DNA of 64,000 nucleotides, from positions 62,001-126,000 of the forward strand of contig NZ_JAMXMB010000036.1 in NCBI RefSeq assembly GCF_024055635.1. The letters are read 5' to 3'. This document shows, piece after piece, positions 1 to 8,473 of this stretch. A model generated the notes under the pieces. The model did not search any database. It was not told the DNA's origin and saw nothing but the letters and a program-made list of their open reading frames with translations. The position numbers and the translations under genes were made by a program. Origin of the DNA: Microbacterium yannicii. GTDB lineage: Bacteria; Actinomycetota; Actinomycetes; Actinomycetales; Microbacteriaceae. Every line of letters begins with the position of its first letter. Position 1 is the first letter of the stretch.

Positions 1-2
1 CG

Positions 3-1214
3 AGTGCGTGGCTGCTGGAACGCGACCACGACGTCACCCTCTTCGAGCAGGACGACCGGCTGGGCGGCCACGCGCACACGGTCGACATCCAGGTCGACGG
101 GCAGGCGCTCGCCGTCGATGCCGGCTTCCAGTTCTTCGCCCCGAGCGCCGCGTACGCGACCTTCAACCGGCTGCTCGACGCGCTCGAAGTGACCCGCGTG
201 GCATACCCGGCGACCCTCACGGTCGCCGGCGCCGACGGCACCCGTCCGATCGCGATGCCGCCGTTCCGGCGTGGCCGCCCGGTCTGGTCGTCGCTCACAC
301 CCCGTGCGCTCGGGCACCTCGTGCGATTCCGATCCTTCCTCTCCGACCTTCCGGCGTTCCTCGCCGAACACGACACCACCGTCACCATCGCGGAGTACGT
401 CGAGCGGAGACAACTGCCGCGCTCGTTCGTCGTCGACTTCCTCTTCCCGATGCTCCTCGCGTTCTGGTGCGTCGAGCTCGCCGACTTCCGTCGCTTCGCC
501 GCCTACAACGCGCTCTACTACCTCGGCGCCAACCTCCCGGAGGGCCTCCGGCCGCCGGAGCAGAGCCAGATCACCGGCGGGCTACGGGTCTATGTCGAAG
601 CGCTCGCCGCCTCCCTCGAGCGGGCCACCCTGCGCACCGGCGCCCACGTCGACTCCGTCACGCGGGAGGCCGACGGCGGCCTGTCGCTCGAGGTGGGCGG
701 GATGCGGCATCCGTTCGACCATCTCGTGTTCGCGTGCAACGCGCGCCAGGCGCATGCGCTTCTCGCGCACCGCCCCGAGCTCGCGGAGCTGACGGAGCAG
801 CTCGCGAGGTTCGAGTACTTCCCGACGACGATCGCGATCCACGGTGATCGCCGGCTCATGCCGCGTGACCAGGCCGCGTGGTCGGTCGTGAACATCCGCG
901 CCGATGCGGCGCACAGCTCGCTGTCGATCTGGGACCCCGCACGCGGCCTGCCCGTCTTCAAGAGCTGGGTGACCTACGACGACGTCCTGCCGGAGCCGCT
1001 CTACGCCACGGCGACCTACGAGCACGGTCTGATCGACACCGCCTATTTCGACGCGCAGCGACGGCTGCGCCCGCTGCAGGGGCGGCACGGCATCTCGCTC
1101 GCGGGCCTCTACACCGCCGACGCCGACTCCCACGAGAGCGCGATCCTGTCGGCGGTCGCCGTCGCCGAACGCCTCGCGCCCGATTCGCCGCGTCTCGCCC
1201 TGCTGAGAACGTGA
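3..1214 (+). CDS. NAD(P)/FAD-dependent amine-oxidase-like protein (5' truncated by window)
   Basis: The reading frame is open from position 3, giving 403 visible residues; the start lies upstream of the window. The visible N-terminus is already inside the FAD-binding Rossmann fold (VTLFEQDDRLGGHAH, the acidic end of strand 2 and the LGG turn), followed by DAGFQFF, so probably only 20-30 residues with the GxGxxG loop are missing. The C-terminus (GLYTADADSHESAI) matches the second FAD-contacting segment of this fold. It resembles the COG2907 group of flavin amine-oxidase-like proteins, whose substrates are mostly unknown and which often sit in lipid or carotenoid gene sets. Convergent with the MFS gene. 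Family call is firm, substrate unknown. Confidence 0.85.
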   Translation, partial: SAWLLERDHDVTLFEQDDRLGGHAHTVDIQVDGQALAVDAGFQFFAPSAAYATFNRLLDALEVTRVAYPATLTVAGADGTRPIAMPPFRRGRPVWSSLTPRALGHLVRFRSFLSDLPAFLAEHDTTVTIAEYVERRQLPRSFVVDFLFPMLLAFWCVELADFRRFAAYNALYYLGANLPEGLRPPEQSQITGGLRVYVEALAASLERATLRTGAHVDSVTREADGGLSLEVGGMRHPFDHLVFACNARQAHALLAHRPELAELTEQLARFEYFPTTIAIHGDRRLMPRDQAAWSVVNIRADAAHSSLSIWDPARGLPVFKSWVTYDDVLPEPLYATATYEHGLIDTAYFDAQRRLRPLQGRHGISLAGLYTADADSHESAILSAVAVAERLAPDSPRLALLRT

Positions 1215-1299
1215 CGCACGCCCCCCTGTAGCGGGCGCGGCAGTTTCGTGCGAGCGCGCCATCGTGTGTCGCAGCGGTCGCAGCGAAGTGCCGCGCTCG

Positions 1300-2745
1300 C
1301 TACTCGCGCAGGGACGGATGCTGCTCCTGGGGCGCGTGATGGCGCGGGATGAACAGGGCCACCATGAGGGCGACGATCGCGGCGGCCCCGCCGAGGATCA
1401 GCGACAGCGTGAAGCCGGTGGTGGTAGGGACCGGCATCCCCTCGAAGTCGACGGTGTAGGTGGCGAGCACCGCGCCGATCACGGCGGCCGCCGTGCTGGT
1501 GCCGAGGGAGCGGAACAGGGCGTTGAGACCGTTCGACGCGCCGGTCTCGCTCTGCGGCACCGAGCGCATGATCAGCATCGGCATCGAGGCGTATCCGAAG
1601 CCGATGCCGGCGCCGATGAGGATGTTCGCGACGAGGATGTGCCACACCTCGGAGGAGAACAGCAGCGTGAAGCCGTACGCGGCGATCAGCGAGAGCGCGC
1701 CGAGCAGCAGCAGGAGCTTCGGTCCGGTGCGGAACGCGATGCGACCGGCGATGGGCGACAGCACCATCATGACCAGCCCCGACGGCATGACGATCAGACT
1801 GGCGACCAGCAGAGACAGCCCGAACCCCGCCCCCGTCGCGACCGGCAGCTCGAGCATCTGCGGGTACACGACGTTCGAGGCGAACAGCGAGAACCCCATC
1901 GCCACCGACGCGATGTTCGTGAGCAGCACCGCGGGCCGGGCGGCGACGCGCAGGTCGAGCAGCGGCTCGTCGATGCGCAGCTCGAACCAGCCCCAGAGCA
2001 GGAGAACGACCAGGCCGCCGAGCCCGCACACCAGCACCGGCGGCGATCCCCAGCCCCATTCGTTGCCGCGCGAGATCGCCAGCAGGAGGCCGATGAGGCC
2101 GACCGCGAGTCCTGAGGCGCCGACGTAGTCGAACCGGCCGGCGGTGCGCAGGACGCTCACCGGCACGATCCAGAGGACGAGCGCGAACACGACGACGCCG
2201 AGCCCCGCCGCCATCCAGAACAGCAGATGCCAGTCGCTCCGCTCGGTGATGAGCGCGCTGATCGGCAGGCCGAGCGCACCGCCGACCCCGAGCGTCGCGC
2301 TCATGAAGGCGATCGCGGAATCGACGCGGTCCTCGTGCAGCACGTCGCGCATGATCGAGATGCCCAGCGGCACCACGCCGACGATGGCGCCCTGCAGTGT
2401 GCGCCCCACGATGATCCCGACGATGCCCGGCGACAGCGCCGCGACGACGGAGCCGGCGACCATCACCGCGACGAGCACGAGCACGATGCGGCGCTTGCCG
2501 TACATGTCGCCGAGTCGCCCCGAGATCGGGGTGATCACCGCCGCCGCGAGCAGCGTCGACGTGACCACCCACGCGGTGTCCTCGCGGCTCGAGTTCAGCA
2601 GCTCCGGCAGCTTCGACTGGATCGGCACCATGAGCGTGAACATGAACGACGAGCACAGGCCCGCGACCGCCAGCACGGCCACGATGGCGCCCTGACGCGG
2701 CATCCGGGTGAGTCGTCTTCTCGCGTCCTCATCACCCGTGCCCAT
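1300..2745 (-). CDS. DHA2-type MFS drug/metabolite exporter
   Basis: 481 residues with about 14 hydrophobic segments, the usual size and topology of EmrB/QacA-type proton antiporters in the cytoplasmic membrane. Motif A is clear after the second helix (GRLGDMYGKRR, about residues 70-80) and an antiporter motif C-like glycine-rich helix follows (GVGGALGLPISAL). The C-terminus is short and polar. The start at 2745 is supported by a TAGCCT box ending six bases upstream, so the message is probably leaderless. It stands alone, convergent with the FAD oxidoreductase and divergent from the GNAT gene, with no adjacent TetR or MarR gene. Substrate cannot be inferred. Confidence 0.9.
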   Translation of the reverse strand: MGTGDEDARRRLTRMPRQGAIVAVLAVAGLCSSFMFTLMVPIQSKLPELLNSSREDTAWVVTSTLLAAAVITPISGRLGDMYGKRRIVLVLVAVMVAGSVVAALSPGIVGIIVGRTLQGAIVGVVPLGISIMRDVLHEDRVDSAIAFMSATLGVGGALGLPISALITERSDWHLLFWMAAGLGVVVFALVLWIVPVSVLRTAGRFDYVGASGLAVGLIGLLLAISRGNEWGWGSPPVLVCGLGGLVVLLLWGWFELRIDEPLLDLRVAARPAVLLTNIASVAMGFSLFASNVVYPQMLELPVATGAGFGLSLLVASLIVMPSGLVMMVLSPIAGRIAFRTGPKLLLLLGALSLIAAYGFTLLFSSEVWHILVANILIGAGIGFGYASMPMLIMRSVPQSETGASNGLNALFRSLGTSTAAAVIGAVLATYTVDFEGMPVPTTTGFTLSLILGGAAAIVALMVALFIPRHHAPQEQHPSLRE

Positions 2746-2751
2746 CGCTTC

Positions 2752-2757
2752 AGGCTA
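2752..2757 (-). promoter_or_regulatory. -10 box for leaderless MFS transcript
   Basis: TAGCCT on the minus strand, six bases before the ATG at 2745. This matches the spacing seen at many genes in this window and implies that transcription begins at the start codon. Confidence 0.55.
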
Positions 2758-2817
2758 TCGGCGCTCCGGCCTTCGGGATCCGGGCCGCGAAGGTGCAGCC
2801 GGACGGACGCGCCGGAG

Positions 2818-2823
2818 TACCGT
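2818..2823 (+). promoter_or_regulatory. -10 box for leaderless GNAT transcript
   Basis: TACCGT ends six bases before the ATG at 2830; there is no Shine-Dalgarno sequence. This selects 2830 over the out-of-frame ATG at 2825. Confidence 0.55.
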
Positions 2824-2829
2824 GATGGC

Positions 2830-3549
2830 ATGGCCGAGACCGCGACGCCGCCGGGCATCCACATCCGCCCGCTCGACACCGTCGAGGAGGTCCACCGCGC
2901 CTCCGACGTCCTCGCCGAGGTCTGGGGCGGCGACCGCGGCGGGATGCCGCCGAACCTGCTGCGGGCATTGGCGCACTCCGGCAACTACGCGGTCGGCCTG
3001 TACGACGGGGATCACATGGTCGGGGCATCCGTCGCGTTCTTCGCGGTTCCGGCCGCGCGCTCGATGCACAGCCACATCACCGGGGTGCTGCCCGGCCACC
3101 AGTCGCACGGCCTCGGCCGCGTGCTCAAGCAGCACCAGCGGGAGTGGGCGCTCGCCCGCGAGGTGGGGAACATCACCTGGACGTTCGACCCGCTGGTCGC
3201 CCGCAACGCGCACTTCAACCTGCGCGTGCTCGGCACGCGGGTCACCGAGTACCTCGTGAACCACTACGGACCCATGGACGACGGCGTCAACCGCGGCGAC
3301 GAGACCGACCGCATCATGGTGTCGTGGGCGCTCGCCGCGCCGCCGGTGCCCACGCCCGACGACGAGCGGGTGGTCGCGTCGGTCGAGATCCCGCGCGACA
3401 TCGAGACCCTGCGCCGGGAGACGCCAGTGGATGCCGCGGTCTGGCGCTCACACGTGCGCAACCAGCTGGTCGGGCACCTGGCCGACGGTCTGGTGATCGG
3501 CGGCTTCGACGATGCGCGCGGGTACCTGCTCGTCCGGCCCGACCGCTGA
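2830..3549 (+). CDS. GNAT-superfamily acetyltransferase (COG3375-like)
   Basis: 239 residues. The N-terminal ~150 residues read as a GNAT fold: beta strands around NYAVGLYDGDHMVGASVAF, then the acetyl-CoA loop region (GVLPGHQSHGLGRVLKQHQ, a variant of the Q/RxxGxG/A motif at about 85-105) and TWTFDPLVARNAHFNL, a stretch typical of COG3375 proteins. The C-terminal ~90 residues are family specific. The start is set by the leaderless promoter. Followed by a repeat-rich intergenic stretch. The acceptor substrate is unknown; COG3375 members have been linked loosely to amino-acid or menaquinone metabolism, and nothing nearby decides this. Confidence 0.85.
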   Translation: MAETATPPGIHIRPLDTVEEVHRASDVLAEVWGGDRGGMPPNLLRALAHSGNYAVGLYDGDHMVGASVAFFAVPAARSMHSHITGVLPGHQSHGLGRVLKQHQREWALAREVGNITWTFDPLVARNAHFNLRVLGTRVTEYLVNHYGPMDDGVNRGDETDRIMVSWALAAPPVPTPDDERVVASVEIPRDIETLRRETPVDAAVWRSHVRNQLVGHLADGLVIGGFDDARGYLLVRPDR

Positions 3550-3564
3550 TCCCGCGCGCTCTAC

Positions 3565-3680
3565 CCACGCTCGTTGAGCAAGTGAGGCGGCCCCGCCCAC
3601 CGGTCGTTGAGCGAGTGAGCGCCAGCGAGCGAGACGAAACGCCTCGAGCACACCGAAGACGCTTCGTCTCGCTTCGCTCC
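3565..3680. repeat. Dispersed GTTGAGC repeat cluster with inverted repeat
   Basis: Two near copies of CGTTGAGCNAGTGAG (about 3570 and 3604) precede an imperfect inverted repeat: AGCGAGCGAGACGAAACGC (3624-3642) against GCTTCGTCTCGCTTCGCTC (3661-3679). The transcript could fold into a long hairpin and may act as a terminator between the GNAT gene and the convergent small gene. Relatives of this repeat lie inside coding genes near 9330, 43830 and 45865. Confidence 0.6.
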
Positions 3681-3681
3681 T

Positions 3682-3900
3682 TCACCGATCGGATGGCTCC
3701 TTCGTCGGGTCGCCGGGCCGCACGTCGGCGTCGTCGCGGATGTCGATGCGCGTGACGCCGTCGCGGTGCGTCACGTCGATCCGCGGGTCGGCGTCGGACT
3801 CGACCGCGTCCGGCGCGGACGTGAGCTGATCGCGCCGCTTCTCTTCGTCGGTCATGCCGGTCGAATCGGTCTGCTCGTGCTCGTCGTTGTGCTCGTCCAT
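3682..3900 (-). CDS. Small acidic hypothetical protein
   Basis: 72 residues, very hydrophilic, rich in Asp, Glu and Arg, with no membrane segment and no recognised domain. The ATG at 3900 is preferred over upstream in-frame ATGs because AGAGGG lies six bases before it, within the end of the SDR gene. Its start is two bases beyond the SDR stop, so the two genes are probably cotranscribed and translationally coupled. Composition suggests a disordered protein. Many Microbacteriaceae carry such small multi-purpose acidic proteins of unknown role. Confidence 0.6.
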   Translation of the reverse strand: MDEHNDEHEQTDSTGMTDEEKRRDQLTSAPDAVESDADPRIDVTHRDGVTRIDIRDDADVRPGDPTKEPSDR

Positions 3901-3902
3901 GG

Positions 3903-4709
3903 TCATCCCTCTCGCCATTCGTCGCTCTTCAGATGCGAACCGGCCTGTGGGCCCATCTGCAGCATCCCGCCGTCGACGGTCCAGCTCGCCCCCGTCACAT
4001 AGCTCGCGCTCGGCGAGGCGAGGAACGCCACCACCGCCGCGATCTCGTCGGGCTTTCCGGGTCGGCCCAGCGGGATGCCGGGGCGACGGGTGTTCTCGGC
4101 GTCCTCGGGGTCCTGGTTGGTCAGCGGCGTCGCGATCTCACCCGGGGCGACGGCGTTGACGGTGATCGCGTGCTGCCCGAGCTCCTGGGCCATCGTCTCG
4201 ATGAGACCGCCCAGGCCGTGCTTGGCGGCGACGTAGGCGGCCGATCCGACGCGCGGCTGGGTCTCGTGCACGCTCGTGATCGCCACCAGGCGCCCGCCTC
4301 GGCCGGAGCGCACCATATGCCGCGCCGTCGCCTGCAGCCCGGCGAAGGCGCCGTCAAGGTTGAGCGCGACGACCTGACGCCAGTCATCGATCGAGAGGTC
4401 CAGGAACGGCCCGCCCGATCCGCCTCCGGCATTGTTGACGAAGACGTCCAGGCCGCCGAGCCGCTCGACGAGGCCGTCGATGGTGCCGGCGACCTCGTCC
4501 AGCGCGGTGGCGTCGAAGCGGGCGACCTCGGCGCGGCGACCGCGTTCGCGCACGCCGGCGGCGGTGCGCTGCGCCCCCTCCTCGTCGCTGTGCCACGTGA
4601 TGCCGACGTCCAGTCCGGCATCCGCCAGTGCCAGCGCGGTCGCCTGTCCGATGCCGGAGTCCGATGCGGTCACGATCGCGTGCCGCGGTGCGAAGTCGAA
4701 AGTGTCCAT
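3903..4709 (-). CDS. SDR-family oxidoreductase
   Basis: 268 residues, the usual length of a classical short-chain dehydrogenase. The cofactor loop is TASDSGIG (residues 14-21; the first Gly of TGxxxGxG is Ala), the NNAG motif is at 92-95, and the catalytic triad is Ser146, Tyr159 and Lys163 (AAYVAAKHG). The C-terminal YVTGASWTVDGGM is the standard SDR ending. Overall it looks most like glucose-1-dehydrogenase or 3-oxoacyl-ACP reductase type SDRs, so NADP preference is likely but the substrate is not determinable. A TACCGT box seven bases before the ATG suggests a leaderless message. Confidence 0.9.
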   Translation of the reverse strand: MDTFDFAPRHAIVTASDSGIGQATALALADAGLDVGITWHSDEEGAQRTAAGVRERGRRAEVARFDATALDEVAGTIDGLVERLGGLDVFVNNAGGGSGGPFLDLSIDDWRQVVALNLDGAFAGLQATARHMVRSGRGGRLVAITSVHETQPRVGSAAYVAAKHGLGGLIETMAQELGQHAITVNAVAPGEIATPLTNQDPEDAENTRRPGIPLGRPGKPDEIAAVVAFLASPSASYVTGASWTVDGGMLQMGPQAGSHLKSDEWREG

Positions 4710-4716
4710 GTGCCCG

Positions 4717-4722
4717 ACGGTA
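4717..4722 (-). promoter_or_regulatory. -10 box for leaderless SDR transcript
   Basis: TACCGT on the minus strand, seven bases upstream of the ATG at 4709; no Shine-Dalgarno sequence lies between. Confidence 0.5.
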
Positions 4723-4849
4723 CGAGGACCGCACCGCTCCGGGCACGGGGTTGCATGCCCCGAGCGGCCCCGCTAGAGGCACCGTCGGTTCGACCGGAAT
4801 CCGACGGACGATGGCGGTCGCAAGCGACGACCGGCGGATGCCCCGGCCC

Positions 4850-4855
4850 TAGGCT
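4850..4855 (+). promoter_or_regulatory. -10 box for leaderless cyclase transcript
   Basis: TAGGCT ends seven bases before the ATG at 4863, supporting that start and a leaderless message. Confidence 0.5.
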
Positions 4856-4862
4856 CGCTCGC

Positions 4863-5783
4863 ATGCCCGAGTATCGCGCCCACTTCGATTTCGACATCAG
4901 CTTCGCCAACGGGGGCGGCCTCGCCGGCACCGGATTCCGGCTGGACCTGCCCACCGGCGACGTCTCCGAGGACGAAATCGCGCGCCTGCTGGTCGCGCAT
5001 CTCGGGCTCGCACTCGTCGACGAGGTCGCGCTGCGCGGACTGCGCGTCGTCGAGGAGCCGCATCGCGGCAGCCGCGGCGTCGAGAAGGCGGCGGACGCCG
5101 AGGCTCCGAGCAGGCGCATCATCGACCTCAGCCACACCATCCGGGCCGGGCTGGTGACCTACCCCGGGCTGCCCGCGCCGACGATCACGCCGCATCTGAC
5201 CCGCGAGGACTCACGCGCGCGCTACGCTCCCGGCACCGAGTTCGCGATGGATGTCATCCACATGATCGGCAACACCGGCACCTACCTCGACTCCCCGTTC
5301 CACCGGTACGCCGACGGACGCGACCTCGCGGGGCTCGACCTGTCGTCGCTGGTGGGCCTTCGCGCCGAGGTCTTCCACCTCGAGGATGCATGGGATGGCT
5401 CGCGCCGCGGCATCCGTTCGGCCACGCTCGCCGATCACGACGTGCGCGGAGCGGCAGTGCTGCTGCACACCGGCTGGGACCGCTGGTTCGGCCGTCCGGA
5501 GTACGGTGCCGGCGCGCCGTTCCTGACCGGCGAGGCGGCGCAGTGGCTCATCGATGCGGGTGCGGTGCTGGTGGGCATCGACTCGCTCAACATCGACGAC
5601 ACCGAGTCGGGAGGCGAGCGGCCGGCGCACAGCCTGCTGCTGGATGCCGGAGTGCATGTCGTCGAGCACCTCACCCGCCTGGAAGAGCTGCCGCCGCGCG
5701 GCGCGCGCTTCACGGCGGCCCCGCCTGCCGTCGAGGGCTTCGGCACGTTCCCCGTGCGCGCCTTCGCCGAGATCCCCGCCTGA
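4863..5783 (+). CDS. Cyclase-family (kynurenine formamidase-like) metal hydrolase with N-terminal extension
   Basis: 306 residues. From about residue 86 (IIDLSHTIRAG) the protein is a cyclase/KynB-like domain: the metal-binding segment reads GNTGTYLDSPFHRYADG, a variant of HGGTHxDxPxH in which the first His is Asn. VGIDSLNIDD and the C-terminal FTAAPPAVEGFGTFPVRAFA fit the family. The first ~75 residues (FDFDISFANGGGLAG onward) form a separate small alpha/beta-looking domain not normally part of KynB, so this may be a fusion. Reactions in the family include N-formylkynurenine and isatin hydrolysis; no tryptophan-degradation genes are nearby, so the substrate is open. Confidence 0.8.
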   Translation: MPEYRAHFDFDISFANGGGLAGTGFRLDLPTGDVSEDEIARLLVAHLGLALVDEVALRGLRVVEEPHRGSRGVEKAADAEAPSRRIIDLSHTIRAGLVTYPGLPAPTITPHLTREDSRARYAPGTEFAMDVIHMIGNTGTYLDSPFHRYADGRDLAGLDLSSLVGLRAEVFHLEDAWDGSRRGIRSATLADHDVRGAAVLLHTGWDRWFGRPEYGAGAPFLTGEAAQWLIDAGAVLVGIDSLNIDDTESGGERPAHSLLLDAGVHVVEHLTRLEELPPRGARFTAAPPAVEGFGTFPVRAFAEIPA

Positions 5784-5890
5784 CGACGGCTGCGGCGGGG
5801 CGCGGCACGGCGGCCACGACGGCGTCCGTTCTCTCCCCCCGCCGCGGCCCGGAATCGCCGCGGGACAGCCCCCACCGAACGTGGATCCGC

Positions 5891-5907
5891 CGGGGGGCTG
5901 CCCCCCG
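5891..5907. repeat. Perfect GC-only inverted repeat
   Basis: CGGGGGGCTGCCCCCCG, eight-base arms around a single base, about 35 bases before the small gene at 5943. Too tight a loop for a normal terminator; it could be a protein-binding site or a pause hairpin after the cyclase gene. The remainder of the 159-base gap shows nothing else clear. Confidence 0.4.
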
Positions 5908-5930
5908 ATTCCGATGTCGGACCCTGCGCC

Positions 5931-5936
5931 TAGCGT
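5931..5936 (+). promoter_or_regulatory. -10 box for leaderless small gene
   Basis: TAGCGT ends six bases before the ATG at 5943. This is the main argument that the 99-residue frame is a gene. Confidence 0.45.
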
Positions 5937-5942
5937 GAGGTC

Positions 5943-6242
5943 ATGGACGGGTTCGAGGGAGAGCGCATCGACGGCGTGAAAGTGACGCCGGTCGTCCACG
6001 AACTTGTGCCCGTGGCTGAGCCCGCGCTGTATCAGCGGCACCCTCGCCATCTCTTCTCCTTCGAACGAGGAGAGAGCATGCGCGAGCACATCGAGACCCT
6101 GATCGTCGCCCTGGGCGACCTGATGCGAAACCCCCCACAGCACGCCGCCCCGGCAGAGCCGCGCAGCCGCCGCCCGCGGCGCGCACGGTCGACCTATGTC
6201 GCCGTGCGACGCGAGATCCCCGACGCGCGCTTCGCCCACTGA
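5943..6242 (+). CDS. Small basic hypothetical protein
   Basis: 99 residues, unrecognised. A leaderless-type -10 box supports the start at 5943. An in-frame ATG at 6078 has a strong GAGGAG five bases upstream and could give a 54-residue product. The C-terminal third is very Arg/Pro-rich (SRRPRRARSTYVAVRR), which could be a nucleic-acid or membrane-surface contact; no domain is seen. It lies between the cyclase and menC genes on the same strand. A competing minus-strand frame with an ATG at 6050 was considered and judged less likely. Confidence 0.45.
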   Translation: MDGFEGERIDGVKVTPVVHELVPVAEPALYQRHPRHLFSFERGESMREHIETLIVALGDLMRNPPQHAAPAEPRSRRPRRARSTYVAVRREIPDARFAH

Positions 6243-6268
6243 CGCCTGGCCACGACGGCGGCCGGGCG

Positions 6269-6274
6269 TACGCT
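6269..6274 (+). promoter_or_regulatory. -10 box for leaderless menC transcript
   Basis: TACGCT ends six bases before the ATG at 6281, with no Shine-Dalgarno sequence. Confidence 0.55.
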
Positions 6275-6280
6275 GAGCGC

Positions 6281-7414
6281 ATGCCCATCGCCCGGCCGGC
6301 GGCATCCGTCGCCCTCGAAGGATTCGAGCTGCGGGTGCTGCACCTGCCGCTCGTCGCCCCGTTCACGACGTCGTTCGGCACCGAGACCGTGCGAGAGGTC
6401 ATCCTGGTCCGCGCGCTCACGGGCGATGGGGACGGCTGGGGCGAGATCGTCACGCAGGCCGATCCGCTGTACTCCAGCGAGTACACGCAGGGCGCGTGGG
6501 ATGTCGCTCTGCGCTTCCTCGTGCCGGCGCTGCTGGATCGGGGAAGCCTTGCGCCGGAGGAGGTCGCGGGTGCGCTCGAGCCCTTCAAGGGCCACCGCAT
6601 GGCGAAGGCGGGGCTCGAGCTGGCGGTGCTCGACGCCGCCCTGCGCGCGGAGGGGCGCAGCTTCGGCGAGTACGTCGGCGCGGTGCGCGACCGCGTGCCC
6701 AGTGGGGTGTCCGTGGGCATCCAGCGCGATCCCGCGGCCCTTGTGGACACGGTGCGCGGCTACCTCGACGAGGGGTACGTGCGCATCAAGATCAAGATCA
6801 AGCCCGGCCGCGACGTCGCCGATACGGCCGCGGTGCGCGACGCCTTCGGCACGATCCCGCTGCAGGTCGATGCGAATTCGGCCTACACGCTGGCGGATGC
6901 CGACACCCTGGCCGAGCTCGACCGCTTCGACCTGCTGCTGATCGAGCAGCCGCTGCAGGAGGACGACCTCGTCGACCACGCGACGCTCGCCCGGCGGCTG
7001 CGCACCCCGGTGTGCCTGGACGAGTCCGTCGTCTCCGACAAGGCGGCGGCCGACGCGCTCGCGCTGGGCTCGGCATCCGTCATCAACATCAAGGCCGGCC
7101 GCGTCGGCGGCTACCTCGAGGCCGTGCGCATCCACGACCGCTGCCTCGCCGCGGGCGTGCCGGTGTGGTGCGGCGGCATGCTCGAGACCGGCATCGGCCG
7201 TGCGGCGAACGCCGCGCTGGCCGCGTTGCCGGGCTTCACGCTGCCCGGCGACGTGTCGGCGTCGAGCCGGTTCTATACGCGCGACATCGTGACCGAGCCG
7301 GCCGTGCTCGACGACGGCCACGTGCGTGTGCCGACGGGCCACGGCTTGGGAGTCGAGATCGACCCTGTCGCGCTCGACGACTTCACCGTCGTCCGCGAGA
7401 CCCTCACCCGCTAG
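6281..7414 (+). CDS. menC: o-Succinylbenzoate synthase / N-acylamino acid racemase (enolase superfamily)
   Basis: 377 residues, the length of the NAAAR/OSBS subgroup of the muconate-lactonizing enzyme family. After an N-terminal capping domain, the TIM barrel carries the KxK catalytic pair within RIKIKIKPG (about residues 168-176), metal ligands Asp197 (VDAN), Glu222 (IEQP) and Asp247 (LDES), and the opposing base Lys271 (NIKAGRVGG). These enzymes dehydrate SHCHC to o-succinylbenzoate in menaquinone synthesis and often also racemize N-acylamino acids. No other men gene is adjacent, so either role is possible; menaquinone use is usual in this group. Leaderless start. Confidence 0.85.
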   Translation: MPIARPAASVALEGFELRVLHLPLVAPFTTSFGTETVREVILVRALTGDGDGWGEIVTQADPLYSSEYTQGAWDVALRFLVPALLDRGSLAPEEVAGALEPFKGHRMAKAGLELAVLDAALRAEGRSFGEYVGAVRDRVPSGVSVGIQRDPAALVDTVRGYLDEGYVRIKIKIKPGRDVADTAAVRDAFGTIPLQVDANSAYTLADADTLAELDRFDLLLIEQPLQEDDLVDHATLARRLRTPVCLDESVVSDKAAADALALGSASVINIKAGRVGGYLEAVRIHDRCLAAGVPVWCGGMLETGIGRAANAALAALPGFTLPGDVSASSRFYTRDIVTEPAVLDDGHVRVPTGHGLGVEIDPVALDDFTVVRETLTR

Positions 7415-7432
7415 GCCGCGGGAGTCCGACCC

Positions 7433-8416
7433 ATGCCCGTCATGCGTACCGATCTCAGGAGCGATGGGCGACGGATGCCGCGCCCCGCCGACTCTGCGGG
7501 CGCGCAGCCTGCGCCGGTCCTGAGAACGGTACGGGGCACGAGGTCGATCCGGGCCGCAGTGGCCGGGGCGGTGGTCGCCGCGGGGCTCGTGTTCTCGGGC
7601 TGCGCCGGACCGCCCGCACCGGTCCCCGACCCGGCGCCGACCCTGCCGGCGGGCGTCACCGTCGAGCTCGCGCAGCTCCGCGCCGATGTGGGACCGCGGC
7701 AGGCGCAGGTGCGCGTGACGAACGGATCCGACACCGCGATCGCGGTGGGGGAGGTGCGGGTCGAGGATCCTCGGCTCGCCGGCCCGGCGACACGGGTGGT
7801 CGCCGATCGCACGAGCACGATCCCCGCGGGCGGTTCCGTGGACATCCGCGTGCAGCTGCCGCCCGTCGCGTGCCCGGCGGCCGACGAGGGCGAGGGGACG
7901 GTGGCGCTCGAGATCGTCTCGGACTCACGCACGGCCGAGGCGACGGCATCCGCTCCCGATGCGCTCGGGTTCCTCGAGCGCCTGCATGCCCGCGAGTGCC
8001 TGATGGAGCGGGTGATGGATGCCGCGACACTCTCGTTCACCGGGTTCGAGCCGTCGCCGCCGGGCCAGCCCGCCGCGCTGGCGCTGACCGTCACTCCCAC
8101 GGGGAGGGGTGCGGTCACCGTCGTCGGGGTGGAGGGCACGAACCTCCTCAGCTTCGCGGGGGTGCCCCCCGAGGAGGATCTCTACTCGCTCGACCTGGAC
8201 ATCGCCGCCGCGAAGGCCGATCCCATCGTGCTCGAGCTTCCGCTCGCGCCGTTCCGCTGCGATCCCCACGCCGTGCTGGAGGACAAGCGCGGCACGATCT
8301 TCGACGTGCGGGTCCGTCTCGACGGCGAACCCGGCGAGTTCGAGCTGTTCGTCGGGGAGGAGATGCGCGCGCGGATCCTCACCTGGGTCGGCGACTGGTG
8401 CCGGTTCGGCAGCTGA
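7433..8416 (+). CDS. Hypothetical secreted lipoprotein
   Basis: 327 residues. A lipobox (LVFSGC, Cys at about 57) follows a hydrophobic stretch, so the mature protein should be anchored to the outer face of the membrane. The n-region before it is long (about 40 residues); the ATG at 7433 has GGGAG six bases upstream, but an in-frame ATG at 7475 would give a more typical signal. The mature part is rich in Val and Ala with beta-type segments (AQVRVTNGSDTAIAV) and no recognised domain; two halves look loosely similar, as in immunoglobulin-like repeats. It starts 18 bases after menC and may be cotranscribed. Function unknown. Confidence 0.75.
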   Translation: MPVMRTDLRSDGRRMPRPADSAGAQPAPVLRTVRGTRSIRAAVAGAVVAAGLVFSGCAGPPAPVPDPAPTLPAGVTVELAQLRADVGPRQAQVRVTNGSDTAIAVGEVRVEDPRLAGPATRVVADRTSTIPAGGSVDIRVQLPPVACPAADEGEGTVALEIVSDSRTAEATASAPDALGFLERLHARECLMERVMDAATLSFTGFEPSPPGQPAALALTVTPTGRGAVTVVGVEGTNLLSFAGVPPEEDLYSLDLDIAAAKADPIVLELPLAPFRCDPHAVLEDKRGTIFDVRVRLDGEPGEFELFVGEEMRARILTWVGDWCRFGS

Positions 8417-8473
8417 CCAGCGCGAAGGGATGCGATGCGCACCCGTGGCCAGGCCTTCGCCGGGGGCGGCGGG

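Noticed and set aside
5891..5907. Rho-independent terminator after the cyclase gene
   Set aside because: The arms leave only one unpaired base and no T tract follows, so it is listed only as an inverted repeat.
5211..6050. Minus-strand frame with ATG at 6050 and an AAGGAG-like site
   Set aside because: It would run antisense through most of the cyclase gene; the plus-strand small gene has a better promoter.
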